Positions 39,437 through 49,384 of a stretch of 58,160 nucleotides of DNA are shown piece after piece (within the stretch, counting starts at the first letter, position 1; every line of letters begins with the position of its first letter). The notes beneath the pieces were generated by a model. It was not told where the DNA came from, did not search any database, and was given only the letters and a program-made list of their open reading frames with translations. The stretch covers positions 1-58,160 of the forward strand of contig CAILAZ010000065.1 in assembly GCA_903832295.1 (NCBI GenBank). The letters are read 5' to 3'. The position numbers and the translations under genes were made by a program. This stretch comes from an uncultured Acidobacteriota bacterium (lineage in GTDB: Bacteria; Acidobacteriota; Terriglobia; Terriglobales; Acidobacteriaceae).

Positions 39437-39949
39437 TTGAAGCACGCACGAGAGCTCATCCTGCATTACTGGCTGCCCCTGCTCGGCATGCTCACCCTGA
39501 TCAAGCTGGAATCCACGGATGCACTGTCCGGCGCTCATACCGGTCGGCACCTGGGCCGAATTCTGCACTGGGCCGGCGTGCATCTCAGCGGAGAATCTCT
39601 CGACCTGCTCAACTTCGCCATCCGCAAGTGCGGGCACTGCCTTGGCTACAGTCTGCTGTGCTTCACCTGGTTCGTGCTGCTTCGTGGCACCTACTGGCTG
39701 CAGCATGAATACCGCCGCTCGCTCAAGGGCTCCATTCAGATTCGCCGCATGTGGTGGCGTCCCACGTGGGCCGTGCTCGCAGTTCTGTTCACTTTCATCA
39801 TCGCTTCAGCCGATGAACTGCACCAGATGAACATTCCCAGCCGCACTGGAAGCTGGGAAGATGTTGTGCTCGACACGGCCGCCGCCCTCGCCTGCGTCTG
39901 GCTCATCTGGGCTCGGGCCTATTGGCGCTGCCGCGACTCCCGCGCCTGA
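39437..39949 (+). CDS. VanZ-like membrane protein
   Basis: The 170-residue protein has about four membrane helices and VanZ-family features: an early LPLLGMLTLIKLES segment, FAIRKCGHCLGYSLLCF in the second helix region, and ADELHQMNIPSRTGSWEDVVLDT, matching the family's DExHQ...R.....DxxxD pattern. VanZ gives low-level teicoplanin resistance in enterococci; in most bacteria the role of its relatives is unknown. The start is a TTG at 39437 behind GAGGAC. It lies between the guaB terminator and the convergent patatin gene and is probably a single-gene unit. Confidence 0.8.
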   Translation: MKHARELILHYWLPLLGMLTLIKLESTDALSGAHTGRHLGRILHWAGVHLSGESLDLLNFAIRKCGHCLGYSLLCFTWFVLLRGTYWLQHEYRRSLKGSIQIRRMWWRPTWAVLAVLFTFIIASADELHQMNIPSRTGSWEDVVLDTAAALACVWLIWARAYWRCRDSRA

Positions 39950-39952
39950 GGT

Positions 39953-42127
39953 TCAGGGCCTTCCCACGCTGATCCGTCCCCGCGTCTGCCCATCGCTCGT
40001 CCGTCCAATCGCAAACGTCAGCACGCCCAGCGGCGAATTCAACAGCACCCCCACCGAACCGCTCTGCGCGCTCTGCCGCGCCTGCGCGGGCTGCGTAAAT
40101 CGTGCCGCCTCATACCACGTCCCAAACTGCGGGCGCTCGCCCATCAGCTTCAGTTTGCCAAACGGTCTGCGATACGACACTTCCCCCGCGCCGTACCAGG
40201 TCGCGTGAAACTGCTCAAAGTGAAGCCCTCGCAACCCCGCACTCCCGCCCAGCGCAAACAGATCGTAGTAGTTCAGCGCCCGTCCAAAGCTCGTGCCCCC
40301 GTCCGCCGAGGCCGTCAGCGTCCCGCCCAGCATCGGCGCGTATTGCTCAACCCGTGCCCGTCCCAGCGGGACAACTCGGCCATCCCCGCTGCGGTAGCGC
40401 TCTTCCATCGTCGAGGTGAACATCGTCCCACGCTTCGGCAGTGAAGGCTCATCCAGGTTGTTCCACTCCGCCCGCATCCGCGGAGCAACATAGGCGCCAT
40501 CGTGGGAGGCCAGCGCTCCCGGAAACTGCACCCCTGCAAGCTGTTCGTATCCCGCCTCCACCCCTGCGCGCACCCGCCAGCGTCCGCTCAGTCCGTAGCC
40601 AAAATCAAGCGCCGCAGCATACGTGTCCCGCCAGTGTGCCAAGTGCTGCCCGCCCGCGTAGCTTGTGCTGTCTTCGCGTTGCAGAGTCACCGCCGGAGTC
40701 CAGAACCACTCGCTGGCTCCCAGCGGGCGCTCGTACTCGACTTCCACCCGCGGACTGTATCCAACCGCGAACTGAATCCGGTACCGCGCCCGGTAGGCCT
40801 CCTGCGGAATCACCGTCACAAAGCCCAGTAGCCTGCCGCGCGCGGGCCCACCGTTGGCTACCGCAAGTTCCAGCGCAGGACGAACAAAAATCTGGCTGCC
40901 GGTTCGCGGCTCCAGCTCCACGGTCATCGTCTCCGGCTGCGAGGGCGTGAGCCGGTAGAACGCTCCCGGCAGCGCCGAGGCCGTCACCAGCTTTGACAGC
41001 TCCGCTTCTATCCGCTCCACCGTGACCGGCCCGTCTCCGTGGTTCAGTCCCGCCTGCGCGTAGCGCGCCAGGTACTCGTCCCGGGAATCCGCCACCAGCC
41101 GCTTCACCGGTCCCGGCGCGGGCTTCATGCGGCTGCGCCGCTCTGCCTGGTAAGCTGCCCACTCCTCATCGCTCAATGCCAGAGTCGCCAAGAAACGCTG
41201 CTTCTGCGCCGCTGCCTGGTAGCCGCGCTCAATTAGCTCGTGCGCGTGTCTGTAATCAATTCCGCCGATGCCCACCAGCGAAGGCGCCAGCACCAGGTCG
41301 GCGCTGCGCAGGTTCTCGCGCTCGGTCACAGACACCGCAACGCTCACCGCCTGCGTCAGCACATTGGGCAGCGACTGCAACTGCTTTGCCGGAGGCAGCG
41401 GCGTGCTGAAGTGCACCGCCACCACCACGTCCGCGCCCATCTCGCGCGCCACATCGGTCGGCAGGTTATCCACCAGTCCGCCGTCCACCAGCACATGCCC
41501 GTCCCACTCCACGGGAGTAAAAATCCCCGGCACCGCCATCGTCGCCCGCAGCGCCCGCGCCAGGTTTCCCCGCCGCAGTACAAATGCCTCACCAGTCTCC
41601 AGCTGCGTGGCCACGCAGCGGAACGGCGTCGGCAGCGCGCCAAAGTCCTCCACCGCCGAGTACGCCAGCACCTGCCGCGAGAGGAACAGGTCCAAGGCCT
41701 CCGCCGTGCTCAGTCCTGCCGGAAGCGAGAGCCCGCGCCCCAGCCTCAACACATACTCCCCCGGAGCCCGCGCCCGCTCCTCGCGTGCTGCCATCGGCAG
41801 ATCGCGGTAGCGCGGCTGCACCCGCAGCATCTCGTCCCAGTCCACCGCCGTAAACGACGATTCCATCTCCGCCGGCGTGTGCCCCGTCGCGTACAGCCCA
41901 CCCACAATTCCGCCAATGCTCGTCCCCGCAATTGCGTCCACCGGGATGTGGTGCTCCTCAAAATATTCGAGCACCCCAATGTGCGCCAGCCCCAAACTGC
42001 CGCCGCCGGACAATGCCAGCGCCACCCGCGTGCGGTGCGCGGTCGGCAGACCGGTCTTCGGCGCAGGCTGCGCCATCAGCGCCAACCCCGCTATCATCAT
42101 GAAAATTGTGCAGCGAAGAAGCTTCAT
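39953..42127 (-). CDS. Patatin-like phospholipase with outer-membrane barrel (PlpD type)
   Basis: The 724-residue protein combines a signal peptide (CTIFMMIAGLALMAQ), a patatin lipase domain (residues ~30-310), a POTRA-like region and a C-terminal Omp85/surface-antigen-type barrel ending in AIGRTSDGQTRGRISVGRP. The lipase has the oxyanion motif GGGSLG (41-46), the nucleophile GTSIGG (Ser 70) and the catalytic Asp 215 in VDGG. This is the architecture of the type Vd autotransporter PlpD of Pseudomonas aeruginosa, which displays a phospholipase A1 through its own barrel. I chose ATG 42127; the frame is open back to 42187 but those residues precede the signal peptide. It is convergent with the VanZ-like gene (3-bp gap). 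Confidence 0.85.
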   Translation of the reverse strand: MKLLRCTIFMMIAGLALMAQPAPKTGLPTAHRTRVALALSGGGSLGLAHIGVLEYFEEHHIPVDAIAGTSIGGIVGGLYATGHTPAEMESSFTAVDWDEMLRVQPRYRDLPMAAREERARAPGEYVLRLGRGLSLPAGLSTAEALDLFLSRQVLAYSAVEDFGALPTPFRCVATQLETGEAFVLRRGNLARALRATMAVPGIFTPVEWDGHVLVDGGLVDNLPTDVAREMGADVVVAVHFSTPLPPAKQLQSLPNVLTQAVSVAVSVTERENLRSADLVLAPSLVGIGGIDYRHAHELIERGYQAAAQKQRFLATLALSDEEWAAYQAERRSRMKPAPGPVKRLVADSRDEYLARYAQAGLNHGDGPVTVERIEAELSKLVTASALPGAFYRLTPSQPETMTVELEPRTGSQIFVRPALELAVANGGPARGRLLGFVTVIPQEAYRARYRIQFAVGYSPRVEVEYERPLGASEWFWTPAVTLQREDSTSYAGGQHLAHWRDTYAAALDFGYGLSGRWRVRAGVEAGYEQLAGVQFPGALASHDGAYVAPRMRAEWNNLDEPSLPKRGTMFTSTMEERYRSGDGRVVPLGRARVEQYAPMLGGTLTASADGGTSFGRALNYYDLFALGGSAGLRGLHFEQFHATWYGAGEVSYRRPFGKLKLMGERPQFGTWYEAARFTQPAQARQSAQSGSVGVLLNSPLGVLTFAIGRTSDGQTRGRISVGRP

Positions 42128-42226
42128 CCCAGTCAACTCGCAACCAGAATAGCGCGAACCGCCGCCGCACACGCACCACTTTCGCATACGATGAAGGCGA
42201 TAAGGTCAACTCCCGATGAGGCTCCC

Positions 42227-42634
42227 ATGAACGCCAACGCCCGCATCCTTAAGTGGTCCCTGCTCGCCGGCTCGCTTTATTTTTTCTGCGTAGCCTGTAC
42301 CCACATGATCGGCGCCAAGCTCCCCATCCTCTTCGTCTATTTCGACGTCCCTTCCTACGCCTACCAGGACCGCATCATCAGCTTCCTCGCCTTCGGCTGG
42401 GCCGTCTTTCTCTTCACCGCCGGGCGAGATCCACTGGTGCAACCCGCGCTGGTCAAAGCCATCCTCGCCGCCGGAGCCGCCGCCGTCTGTGGCCTCAGCA
42501 TCATCAACCTCACCACGGACTTCCACGCCCTCGACCCGCAAATCGATGCGCGCATCTTCTGGCTGGAGACTGCCGGACTGTCCCTCTACTGGCTGTGGCT
42601 CGTCGCCTTCCACTTCCGCTCCGCGCGCAAATAG
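42227..42634 (+). CDS. Small four-helix membrane protein, unknown function
   Basis: The 135-residue product starts MNANARILKWSLLAGSLYFF and has four hydrophobic stretches (about 8-25, 48-62, 74-92, 112-130) joined by short loops. A GAKLPILFVYFDVPSYAYQDRIISF segment between helices one and two looks conserved in character, but I do not recognise a family with certainty. ATG 42227 is preceded by TGAGG; an in-frame ATG at 42191 is possible. The open frame runs far upstream to 41240, but that part is antisense to the patatin gene and not coding. It is divergent from the patatin gene and ends at a shared hairpin. Confidence 0.7.
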   Translation: MNANARILKWSLLAGSLYFFCVACTHMIGAKLPILFVYFDVPSYAYQDRIISFLAFGWAVFLFTAGRDPLVQPALVKAILAAGAAAVCGLSIINLTTDFHALDPQIDARIFWLETAGLSLYWLWLVAFHFRSARK

Positions 42635-42635
42635 A

Positions 42636-42660
42636 AAGAGCACCCATCGCGGGTGCTCTT
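42636..42660. terminator. Bidirectional terminator
   Basis: A perfect 10-bp stem AAGAGCACCC/GGGTGCTCTT with a 5-nt loop lies between the convergent membrane-protein gene (stop 42634) and the acyl-CoA synthetase gene (stop 42681). A and T bases flank it on both sides. Confidence 0.75.
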
Positions 42661-42680
42661 CCCGAAACGCTTTTACGGCC

Positions 42681-45425
42681 TTACAGCGTCAGCTCCGCCA
42701 GCACCAGGTTGTCTTCCAGATCCGGAGCGCTCAGCTTGAAGCCCAGCTTCTTGCACAGGTGCTGCATCTCCTTGTTCTCGCCCAGCATGTTGGAGTGGAT
42801 CGTCTGCAGGTGTTGTTCCTTCGCAATCTGGATCAGCCTGCGATAGAGTTCCACGCCCAGCCCCTTGCCCTGCAACTCGTCCTGCACCAGCGCGGCCAGT
42901 TCGGCCTCAGGACGTCCGTGGATTTTGCTCAACCTGCCCACGGCAATAATGTCAGGCGAGCCATCGGCCTTCTTGCGCTCCACCACCAACGCCATCTCGC
43001 GGTCGTAATCCAGGAAGCAGATACGAGTCAGCCTCTCGTGCGCCGTACGCTGCGTCAGCTTCAACGGCTGGAAGTAGCGCAGGTACACCGTGCGTTCGCT
43101 CAGCTTCTTGTGGAACTCGATCATCAACAACTCGTCTTCCGGACGAATTGGACGGATCAACACCTTCTCGCCGTCCTTCATCGTCCACTCAGAGACGTAC
43201 TGCGCCGGATAGGGCCGAATCGCCGAGTGCGGCAGATCGTCGTCCGCAATGCTCTTGTCGTGCACCACCACCCGCGCATCCAGCGCCAGCAGCCGCTCTG
43301 GAGAAGCCAGCACCGGGTTGATGTCGATCTCCTTGATCGCGGGATTCTCGATCACTAAATCGCTGAAGCGCACCATCAGCTCTTCCAGTGCAGCCATGTC
43401 CACAGACTTCCGTCCGCGCACACCCTTCAGCGCCTTGTAGATTCGCGTCTGCTCCATCATGCGGCGCGCAAGCGTTGTGTTCAGCGGAGGCAAGGCCAGT
43501 GAGCGGTCTTCGAAAACTTCCACCAGTTGGCCGCCTGTGCCAAACAGCAGCACCGGGCCAAACTGCGGGTCCAGCGACGCGCCCAGGATCAACTCATAGC
43601 CCTCCTGCTTGGCAAACGGTTGCACCGTCACGCCCTGGAAGTGGCCCGCGCCCGCCTTGGCCTCCACGTTCTCTCGAATCGTGTTGAATGCCTTGCTTAC
43701 GCTCGCCGCATCCGGCAGGTTCAGGATCACCCCGCCCACGTCCGTCTTGTGGGTGATGGTGAATGAGTGCAGCTTCAGTACCACGGGATAGCCAATCTTT
43801 CCCGCCGCCTCCACTGCCTGCTCCACGGTCTCTGCAATCTCGGTGGGTACGCTCGGTATTCCGTAAGACTCCAGCAGCTTCTTCGATTCGTACTCGGTCA
43901 AAATCGTGCGTCCGCTGTTGCGCACCGTGGTGAGAATCTCCGATGCGCGTGCCTTGTCTGGCCTCTGCGAGGCCGCGTTCGGAGACGGCGTCTCATACAA
44001 CCCGCGCAGGTTATACGAGTAACGCCACATGTAGTTGAACGCCCGCACCGCCGTGTCCGGATAGTAGAAGCTCGGTATCCCCGCCTTGTTCAGAATCTCC
44101 TCGCCGTGCTCCACCGACTCGCCGCCCATCCAGCTTGCCAGCACTGGCTTTCCCAGCCCCTTCGCGTAAGGCTTCAACTGCTCGGCAATCTCCGTGGGAT
44201 TGGTCATCCCCTGCGGCGTCATGATCACCAGCATGCCATCGATATTCGGGTCCTTCGCCGCAATCTCCAGCGACTTCGCATAGCGCTCCGGTTCGGCATC
44301 GCCCAGGATATCTACCGGGTTGCTGTGGCTCCACGCCGCCGGAAGAAACTTGTTGTACGCCGCCATGCTCTCGGCGGAAATCTCCGCCAGTTCGCCTCCG
44401 CCCTGGATCAGCGCATCCGTCGCCAGCACTCCCGGTCCGCCCGCGTTGGTCACAATGCACAACCGGTTGCCCTTCGGTCGAGGCTGCTTGGAGAGCACTT
44501 CCGTCATGTAGAAGATTTCTGCAATCGAGTTCACCCGCAGCACGCCAACCCTGCGGAATGCCGCCTCCAGCACGTCATCGGATCCGGTCAGCGACCCGGT
44601 GTGGGAGGCCGCGGCCTTGGCCGCCTGCGCCGTCCGCCCGGCCTTGATCACAATGATCGGCTTGGTCAGTGAAACCTCCCGCGCCGCCGACAGGAACGAG
44701 CGCGCATCCCCAATCGATTCCATGTAAATCACGATCGAATGCGTCCGGGGATCGTTTCCGAAGTAGTCGATCAAATCGCCCCAGTTCACATCCAGCATCG
44801 AGCCAATCGACACGAAGCTGCTGAAGCCGACATTTTCACGCGTGGACCAGTCCAGCACCGCCGTGCACAGCGCGCCGCTCTGGCTCACAAACGCCACGTT
44901 CCCCGGCTTCGCCATGGAGTTCGCAAACGTTGCGTTCAGCCCCAGCACGGGGTTCATCACCCCCAGGCAGTTCGGACCAATAATCCGCATCCGCCCCTGG
45001 ATCGTCTCCATGATCTCGGCTTCCAGCTTGATGCCCGCCGCGCCCGTCTCCTTGAACCCCGCCGAAATCACAATTGCGCTCGGAACTCCCAGTCGCACGC
45101 AATCTTTCAGCAGTGCCGGAACGCCTTCCGCCGGGGTACAAACCACCACCAGGTCCGGAACTTCCGGCAGCGTGTCCAGCGAGGTGTACGCGCGAATGCC
45201 CAGGATGTTCGCCCTCTTCGGGTTCACTGGATAAATCGTGCCGCCAAATGGGCTGCTGATCAGGTTCCACAGAACCGTGCGCCCCACAGAGCCCGCGCGT
45301 TCGCTGGCTCCAACCAGGGCTACGCTTGCGGGCTTGAAGATGGGGTCGAGTGGATGCCGGTCCGCGCGTAGTACATCGTGCGCAGGACTGACGTTGGAGA
45401 TAGGCATTTTTCCAATCGGGCTCAT
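42681..45425 (-). CDS. ADP-forming acyl-CoA synthetase fused to GNAT acetyltransferase (Pat-like)
   Basis: The 914-residue protein has, in order, a CoA-binding domain ([19 protein letters not shown]), a succinyl-CoA-ligase-like domain with the phospho-His motif SHTGSLTG, an ATP-grasp domain ([18 protein letters not shown]), and a C-terminal GNAT domain with the acetyl-CoA loop QGKGLG. This is the layout of protein lysine acetyltransferase Pat/PatZ and related ADP-forming acetyl-CoA synthetases. In Pat the ligase half is a regulator without activity; here the catalytic-type His is retained, so acyl-CoA synthesis is possible. ATG 45425 follows AAAGGTG and is preferred over a GTG at 45437. It is divergent from the SRPBCC gene; it may set protein acetylation according to acetyl-CoA supply. 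Confidence 0.88.
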   Translation of the reverse strand: MSPIGKMPISNVSPAHDVLRADRHPLDPIFKPASVALVGASERAGSVGRTVLWNLISSPFGGTIYPVNPKRANILGIRAYTSLDTLPEVPDLVVVCTPAEGVPALLKDCVRLGVPSAIVISAGFKETGAAGIKLEAEIMETIQGRMRIIGPNCLGVMNPVLGLNATFANSMAKPGNVAFVSQSGALCTAVLDWSTRENVGFSSFVSIGSMLDVNWGDLIDYFGNDPRTHSIVIYMESIGDARSFLSAAREVSLTKPIIVIKAGRTAQAAKAAASHTGSLTGSDDVLEAAFRRVGVLRVNSIAEIFYMTEVLSKQPRPKGNRLCIVTNAGGPGVLATDALIQGGGELAEISAESMAAYNKFLPAAWSHSNPVDILGDAEPERYAKSLEIAAKDPNIDGMLVIMTPQGMTNPTEIAEQLKPYAKGLGKPVLASWMGGESVEHGEEILNKAGIPSFYYPDTAVRAFNYMWRYSYNLRGLYETPSPNAASQRPDKARASEILTTVRNSGRTILTEYESKKLLESYGIPSVPTEIAETVEQAVEAAGKIGYPVVLKLHSFTITHKTDVGGVILNLPDAASVSKAFNTIRENVEAKAGAGHFQGVTVQPFAKQEGYELILGASLDPQFGPVLLFGTGGQLVEVFEDRSLALPPLNTTLARRMMEQTRIYKALKGVRGRKSVDMAALEELMVRFSDLVIENPAIKEIDINPVLASPERLLALDARVVVHDKSIADDDLPHSAIRPYPAQYVSEWTMKDGEKVLIRPIRPEDELLMIEFHKKLSERTVYLRYFQPLKLTQRTAHERLTRICFLDYDREMALVVERKKADGSPDIIAVGRLSKIHGRPEAELAALVQDELQGKGLGVELYRRLIQIAKEQHLQTIHSNMLGENKEMQHLCKKLGFKLSAPDLEDNLVLAELTL

Positions 45426-45606
45426 GAGTGCTTTCACCTTTCAACCGCGTAAACCGCCTTAGTAAGCGTGTGTGAATGGAATTGAAACCAGGAATTCAGA
45501 GAACCGCATTGCCATCTGCGCTTGTCTCTCGAATCTCGCAAACTTCGGCGCGCGCCGTGGCATCCGACCACAGGATACCCAAATTTGAACGTGAGGCGAG
45601 CAGATT

Positions 45607-46434
45607 ATGTCGGAAATCACCTATCCGCGAGAACCAGTTGCGGAAAAAGCCCCAGACACAGCCCATCATTCCCACCATCAGCCGCACGACAACGGACACC
45701 GTCCTCCCTGGCAAAAGACCGGCAGTACTCTCGGCAGCATTGTCGCCGGAGGTGCCCTCGCCGTCTATGGAGTCACCCGCAGGAGCGCCGGAGGTGCAGC
45801 CCTGGCCACCGCCGGAGGCATTCTCGCCTTCCGCGGAATTCGCCGCGCTTCTGCATCCAGTGCCGTCCATGTCGAGCGCAGCTTCACCATCAACCGTCCG
45901 GTCGCCGAGGTTTTCAGCTTCTTCCGCAATTTTGAAAACCTGCCCCGCTTCATGCAGCACCTCAAGGAAGTCCGCGTCACCGGAAACCGCTCCTCCCGCT
46001 GGGTCGCTCACGCACCACTCGGCTTTGAACTTGAATGGGAGGCGGAAATCGTGGAGGAGGAACAGGACCGCTACCTCGCCTGGCAGTCGCTCCCCGGAAC
46101 CCTCATCCCCAACCGCGGCGCCGTCGAGTTCCAACCCGCCAGCCAGTACCATGGCGGCACGGAAATCACCGTCGCCATGGATTACGCACCTCCCGCCGGA
46201 CGCGGCGGCGCTCTCTTCGCCCGTCTCTTTGGACGCGAGCCCGGCCTGCAGATTCGCGAAGACCTGCGCCGTCTGAAACAGTTGCTGGAAGCCGGCGAAA
46301 TCGCCACCACCGAGGGCCAGTCCCACGGACGCCGCTCCGCATTCATTCGGATGGTCAAGGCTGCAAATGAGCCATCACCCCGGCGCGGCCGCCCTGCTAC
46401 AGAAGAACAGCAGCGCGTCGTCGGCGTCCGCTAG
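45607..46434 (+). CDS. SRPBCC (START-like) protein with N-terminal membrane segment
   Basis: The 275-residue protein starts with a His/Pro-rich hydrophilic part (1-40), has a hydrophobic Gly/Ala-rich pair of helices (about 42-78, [21 protein letters not shown]), then a polyketide-cyclase/SRPBCC domain starting [25 protein letters not shown] and running to about residue 235, and a basic C-terminus. The combination resembles COG5637 proteins, a DUF2892-like membrane anchor joined to a lipid- or hydrophobic-ligand-binding cup. No enzyme activity can be assigned. It is 34 bp upstream of the dehydrogenase gene on the same strand, suggesting co-expression, possibly in a stress response; that is inference. 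Confidence 0.8.
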   Translation: MSEITYPREPVAEKAPDTAHHSHHQPHDNGHRPPWQKTGSTLGSIVAGGALAVYGVTRRSAGGAALATAGGILAFRGIRRASASSAVHVERSFTINRPVAEVFSFFRNFENLPRFMQHLKEVRVTGNRSSRWVAHAPLGFELEWEAEIVEEEQDRYLAWQSLPGTLIPNRGAVEFQPASQYHGGTEITVAMDYAPPAGRGGALFARLFGREPGLQIREDLRRLKQLLEAGEIATTEGQSHGRRSAFIRMVKAANEPSPRRGRPATEEQQRVVGVR

Positions 46435-46468
46435 CGCTTCAACCCATACAACATTCCGGAGTCTTTCC

Positions 46469-47656
46469 ATGAAAGCAGTTTGCTGGTTCGGCAAGCAGGA
46501 CATGAGGGTCGAGCACGTGCCCGATCCGCGCATCATCAACCCCCGCGATTGCGTCGTGCGTATCACCCGCTCGGCCATCTGCGGCTCTGATCTTCACCTC
46601 TTCAACGGCTACATCCCCACCATGGAGCAGGGAGACATCGTCGGCCATGAGTTCATGGGAGAGGTCGTCGAAATCGGTCCCGAAGTCAAGAACCTCAAGG
46701 TCGGCGATCACGTCGTCGTTCCCTTCACCATCTGCTGCGGACAGTGCTTCTTCTGCAAGCAGGGCATGTGGTCCGCCTGTGACAACTCCAACCCCAATGC
46801 CTGGATGGTCGAAGCACAGTACGGCCACAGCTCCGCCGCCCTCTATGGCTACTCCCATCTCTACGGCGGATACGCTGGAGGCCAGGCCCAGTACGCCCGC
46901 GTCCCATTCGCCGACGTCGGCCCCATCAAGATTCCCGAGGGTATGGACCCGGAAAAGGTCCTCTTCCTCTCAGACATATTCCCCACTGGTTACCAGGCCG
47001 CCGAGCAGTGTGACATTAAACCCGGCCAGGTTGTTGCCATCTGGGGATGCGGCCCCGTCGGCCAGTTCGCCATCCGTTCCGCCCAGCTTCTCGGAGCCGA
47101 GCGTGTCATCGCCATCGACCGCTTTCCCGAGCGCCTGCGCCTCGCCCAGCAGGCCGGAGCCGAGGTCATCGACTACTCGCAAACCGAGGACCTCGTCGAA
47201 ACGCTCAAGGCCATGACCGGAGGCCGCGGCCCGGACGCATGCATCGACGCCGTCGGACTCGAAGCCCACGGCCACTCCGCCGACTACTACCTCGACTCCG
47301 CCAAGCAGAAGCTCCATCTCCAGATGGAGCGCGCCAACGTTCTGCGTCAGGCCATCCACGCCTGCCGCAAGGGCGGTACCGTCTCCGTTCCCGGAGTCTA
47401 TGCCGGACTGATCGACAAGTTCCCCTTCGGCGCTGCCTTCGGCAAGGGACTCACCCTGCGCGGAGGACAAACCCATATGATCCGTTACCTGCAACCCCTG
47501 CTCGAACGCGTTCAGCGGGGCGATATCGACCCCAGCTTTCTCATCACCCATCGCGTCGCGCTTGACGATGTCCCCGAAATATACCGCACCTTCCTCAACA
47601 AGGAAGATCACTGCGTCAAGGTCGTCATCGATCCCTGGGCACAGCGCGCAGCATAA
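46469..47656 (+). CDS. Zinc-dependent alcohol / formaldehyde dehydrogenase
   Basis: The 395-residue protein is a medium-chain zinc dehydrogenase. The catalytic-zinc motifs are ICGSDLH (Cys) and GHEFMG (His), the structural-zinc site is [16 protein letters not shown], and the Rossmann loop is [11 protein letters not shown]. The long insertion near the C-terminal third ([20 protein letters not shown]) and overall length match the glutathione-independent formaldehyde dehydrogenase/FDH-like subfamily (Pseudomonas FdhA relatives). I place the start at ATG 46469 ([17 protein letters not shown]); the frame is open upstream through the end of the SRPBCC gene. Physiological substrate is uncertain; aldehyde detoxification is a reasonable guess. 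Confidence 0.88.
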   Translation: MKAVCWFGKQDMRVEHVPDPRIINPRDCVVRITRSAICGSDLHLFNGYIPTMEQGDIVGHEFMGEVVEIGPEVKNLKVGDHVVVPFTICCGQCFFCKQGMWSACDNSNPNAWMVEAQYGHSSAALYGYSHLYGGYAGGQAQYARVPFADVGPIKIPEGMDPEKVLFLSDIFPTGYQAAEQCDIKPGQVVAIWGCGPVGQFAIRSAQLLGAERVIAIDRFPERLRLAQQAGAEVIDYSQTEDLVETLKAMTGGRGPDACIDAVGLEAHGHSADYYLDSAKQKLHLQMERANVLRQAIHACRKGGTVSVPGVYAGLIDKFPFGAAFGKGLTLRGGQTHMIRYLQPLLERVQRGDIDPSFLITHRVALDDVPEIYRTFLNKEDHCVKVVIDPWAQRAA

Positions 47657-47696
47657 AAAATGCGCCACTCTGCGGCTGGCAGGGTGGCGCATTTTT
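47656..47696. terminator. Bidirectional terminator
   Basis: A 17-bp stem (AAAAATGCGCCAC... / ...GTGGCGCATTTTT with one G-T mismatch) and 7-nt loop begins at the dehydrogenase stop and ends 25 bp before the stop of the convergent gene at 47721. The A5/T5 ends give a T-run on each strand. Confidence 0.85.
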
Positions 47697-47720
47697 CTCT
47701 GCTTACTTCAGGGGAATCTC

Positions 47721-48068
47721 TTATCTTCTCTCTGCTCGCGCTGCCTGCTGCGCGCCACTCTGCGGCCTTCCTTGCTGCCGCGACCATGCCCCCACCAGCT
47801 TCACGGAAGCAATCGCGAACATCACTCCGCCCAGGGTCCCAATCCACCAGGGCAGGCGTACCAGGTCCACGGACATCTGGAGCGTAAAGAATGTGCCCAT
47901 GCACAGAAAGCACCCTCCCAGCATCCTGATCTGCCCCAGCAGCGCCGGATCCATCTGCCAGTTGCTGGCCGTGTTCGGGTACAGCCGCTCCGGATGAAGC
48001 TGAATCCAGCTTCCGGTGAGCGCAATGCCCATTCCAAATACAACCAGTGTCCAATCCAGGTAAGCCAT
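47721..48068 (-). CDS. Small membrane protein, unknown function
   Basis: The 115-residue product starts MAYLDWTLVVFGMGIALTGS at ATG 48068; the frame is open 14 codons further upstream. Three hydrophobic segments are visible (about 4-20, 48-63, 72-92) with an LYPNTASNWQMDPALLGQIRMLGG region between the first two. The C-terminus is basic and Gln/Ala-rich. I do not recognise the family. It is convergent with the dehydrogenase gene and divergent from purM. Confidence 0.6.
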   Translation of the reverse strand: MAYLDWTLVVFGMGIALTGSWIQLHPERLYPNTASNWQMDPALLGQIRMLGGCFLCMGTFFTLQMSVDLVRLPWWIGTLGGVMFAIASVKLVGAWSRQQGRPQSGAQQAARAERR

Positions 48069-48273
48069 CGTTCTCGGTCCAGCACCGCACGAAGGTCGCG
48101 GCGCGTACATGATTTCTTGCTCCCTTAGTATCGGCCCGAATTCGCAAATGGATCAGTTACGATTGGTCTTGTACGGTGGAAAACCCGCCGAAATAGCACC
48201 CGTCACCGCTTACCCCGCCGCTCAAATGCTACAATCTGCATTGCGGATTCCCCTCGAAAATTCCTCCACGGAC

Positions 48274-49332
48274 GTGACTACCTTGGCCGATGAGATTGAA
48301 CAGAAAAGCCTGACCTACGCCGACGCCGGCGTCGATATCGAACAGGCGAATCGCACAAAGCAGCGCATCAAGTATCTGGCGCACCGCACGTTTAACAAGT
48401 GTGTCCTCAGCGAGATTGGCGGCTTTGGCGGGCTTTTCCAGATTGATAAGAAGAAGTTCGTCGATCCCGTCCTCGTCAGCAGTGTCGATGGCGTCGGCAC
48501 CAAGCTCAAGCTCGCCTTCGAGATGGGAGTTCACCACACCGTCGGCGGTGATCTCGTCAATCACTGCGTCAATGACATTGCCGTCCAGGGAGCAACACCG
48601 CTCTTCTTCATGGACTACCTCGCCGTCGGCAAACTCGAGCTCGAAATCGCCGAGAAGGTCATCAGCGGCCTCGCCGAAGCCTGCAAACACAATGGCTGCG
48701 CCCTCATCGGCGGCGAAACTGCCGAGATGCCCGGCTTCTATCCCGATGGCGAATACGATCTCGCGGGATTTATCGTAGGCGCAGTCGAACGTGAAAAGAT
48801 TCTGACCGGAAAGGATGTGCAGATCGGCGATGTCCTCGTCGGCCTCCCCTCCACCGGACTCCACACCAACGGGTACTCTCTCGCCCGCAAGCTCATGTTC
48901 TCCGTCGCCGGATACACCCCGGACACCTATGTCAACGAGATGAAGGGCAAGGTCGGCTCTGAGTTGATGAAGCAGCACAAGAGCTACTGGCCCATCGTCC
49001 GCCGCATGGTCGATGGCGACGCCGTTTCCGCCATGGCTCACATCACTGGCGGCGGCATCACCGAAAATCTTCCCCGCGTTCTTCCCAAGGGGGTCGGCGC
49101 GCTGGTTGAAATGGGAAGCTGGCCCGTCCTCCCCATCTTCGAGCACATGCAGAAGATCGGAAACATCGAGCAGGCTGAGATGATGCGAACCTTCAACATG
49201 GGAATCGGCATGATCCTCATCGTTCCAGCCAAAAAGTTTAAGAAGGTTCAGACCATCCTCGACCGCGCCGGCGAGAAGGGCCACGTGATCGGACGTATCG
49301 TCAAGGGTGAGCGCAAGGTGCAGTACACATAA
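48274..49332 (+). CDS. purM: Phosphoribosylformylglycinamidine cyclo-ligase (AIR synthetase)
   Basis: PurM closes the imidazole ring in de novo purine synthesis (FGAM to AIR, ATP-dependent). Motifs are LTYADAGVDIEQAN, the VSSVDGVGTKLKLAF and GGDLVNHCVNDIAVQGA blocks, GGETAEMPGFY and AHITGGGITENLPR. The start is uncertain: GTG 48274 gives 352 residues, the usual length, and TTG 48283 is also possible; the frame is open much further upstream (to 48109) but those residues do not belong to the family. A TACAAT box at 48229 would suit the GTG start. It is followed by a terminator; purN lies 1 kb downstream with a DinB-like gene between. Confidence 0.93.
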   Translation: MTTLADEIEQKSLTYADAGVDIEQANRTKQRIKYLAHRTFNKCVLSEIGGFGGLFQIDKKKFVDPVLVSSVDGVGTKLKLAFEMGVHHTVGGDLVNHCVNDIAVQGATPLFFMDYLAVGKLELEIAEKVISGLAEACKHNGCALIGGETAEMPGFYPDGEYDLAGFIVGAVEREKILTGKDVQIGDVLVGLPSTGLHTNGYSLARKLMFSVAGYTPDTYVNEMKGKVGSELMKQHKSYWPIVRRMVDGDAVSAMAHITGGGITENLPRVLPKGVGALVEMGSWPVLPIFEHMQKIGNIEQAEMMRTFNMGIGMILIVPAKKFKKVQTILDRAGEKGHVIGRIVKGERKVQYT

Positions 49333-49354
49333 TCCAGTTTCAGCCTGAACAGAC

Positions 49355-49381
49355 CGGCCCACATCGTGCAGATGTGGGCCG
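49355..49381. terminator. Bidirectional hairpin between purM and the DinB-like gene
   Basis: A perfect 11-bp stem CGGCCCACATC/GATGTGGGCCG with a 5-nt loop lies between convergent stops at 49332 and 49385. The plus-strand side is followed by TCTTC. Confidence 0.7.
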
Positions 49382-49384
49382 TCT

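Noticed and set aside
41240..42226. Upstream extension of the small membrane-protein frame at 42227
   Set aside because: It is antisense to the patatin gene and translates to Arg/His/Gln-rich sequence; the membrane protein starts at 42227.
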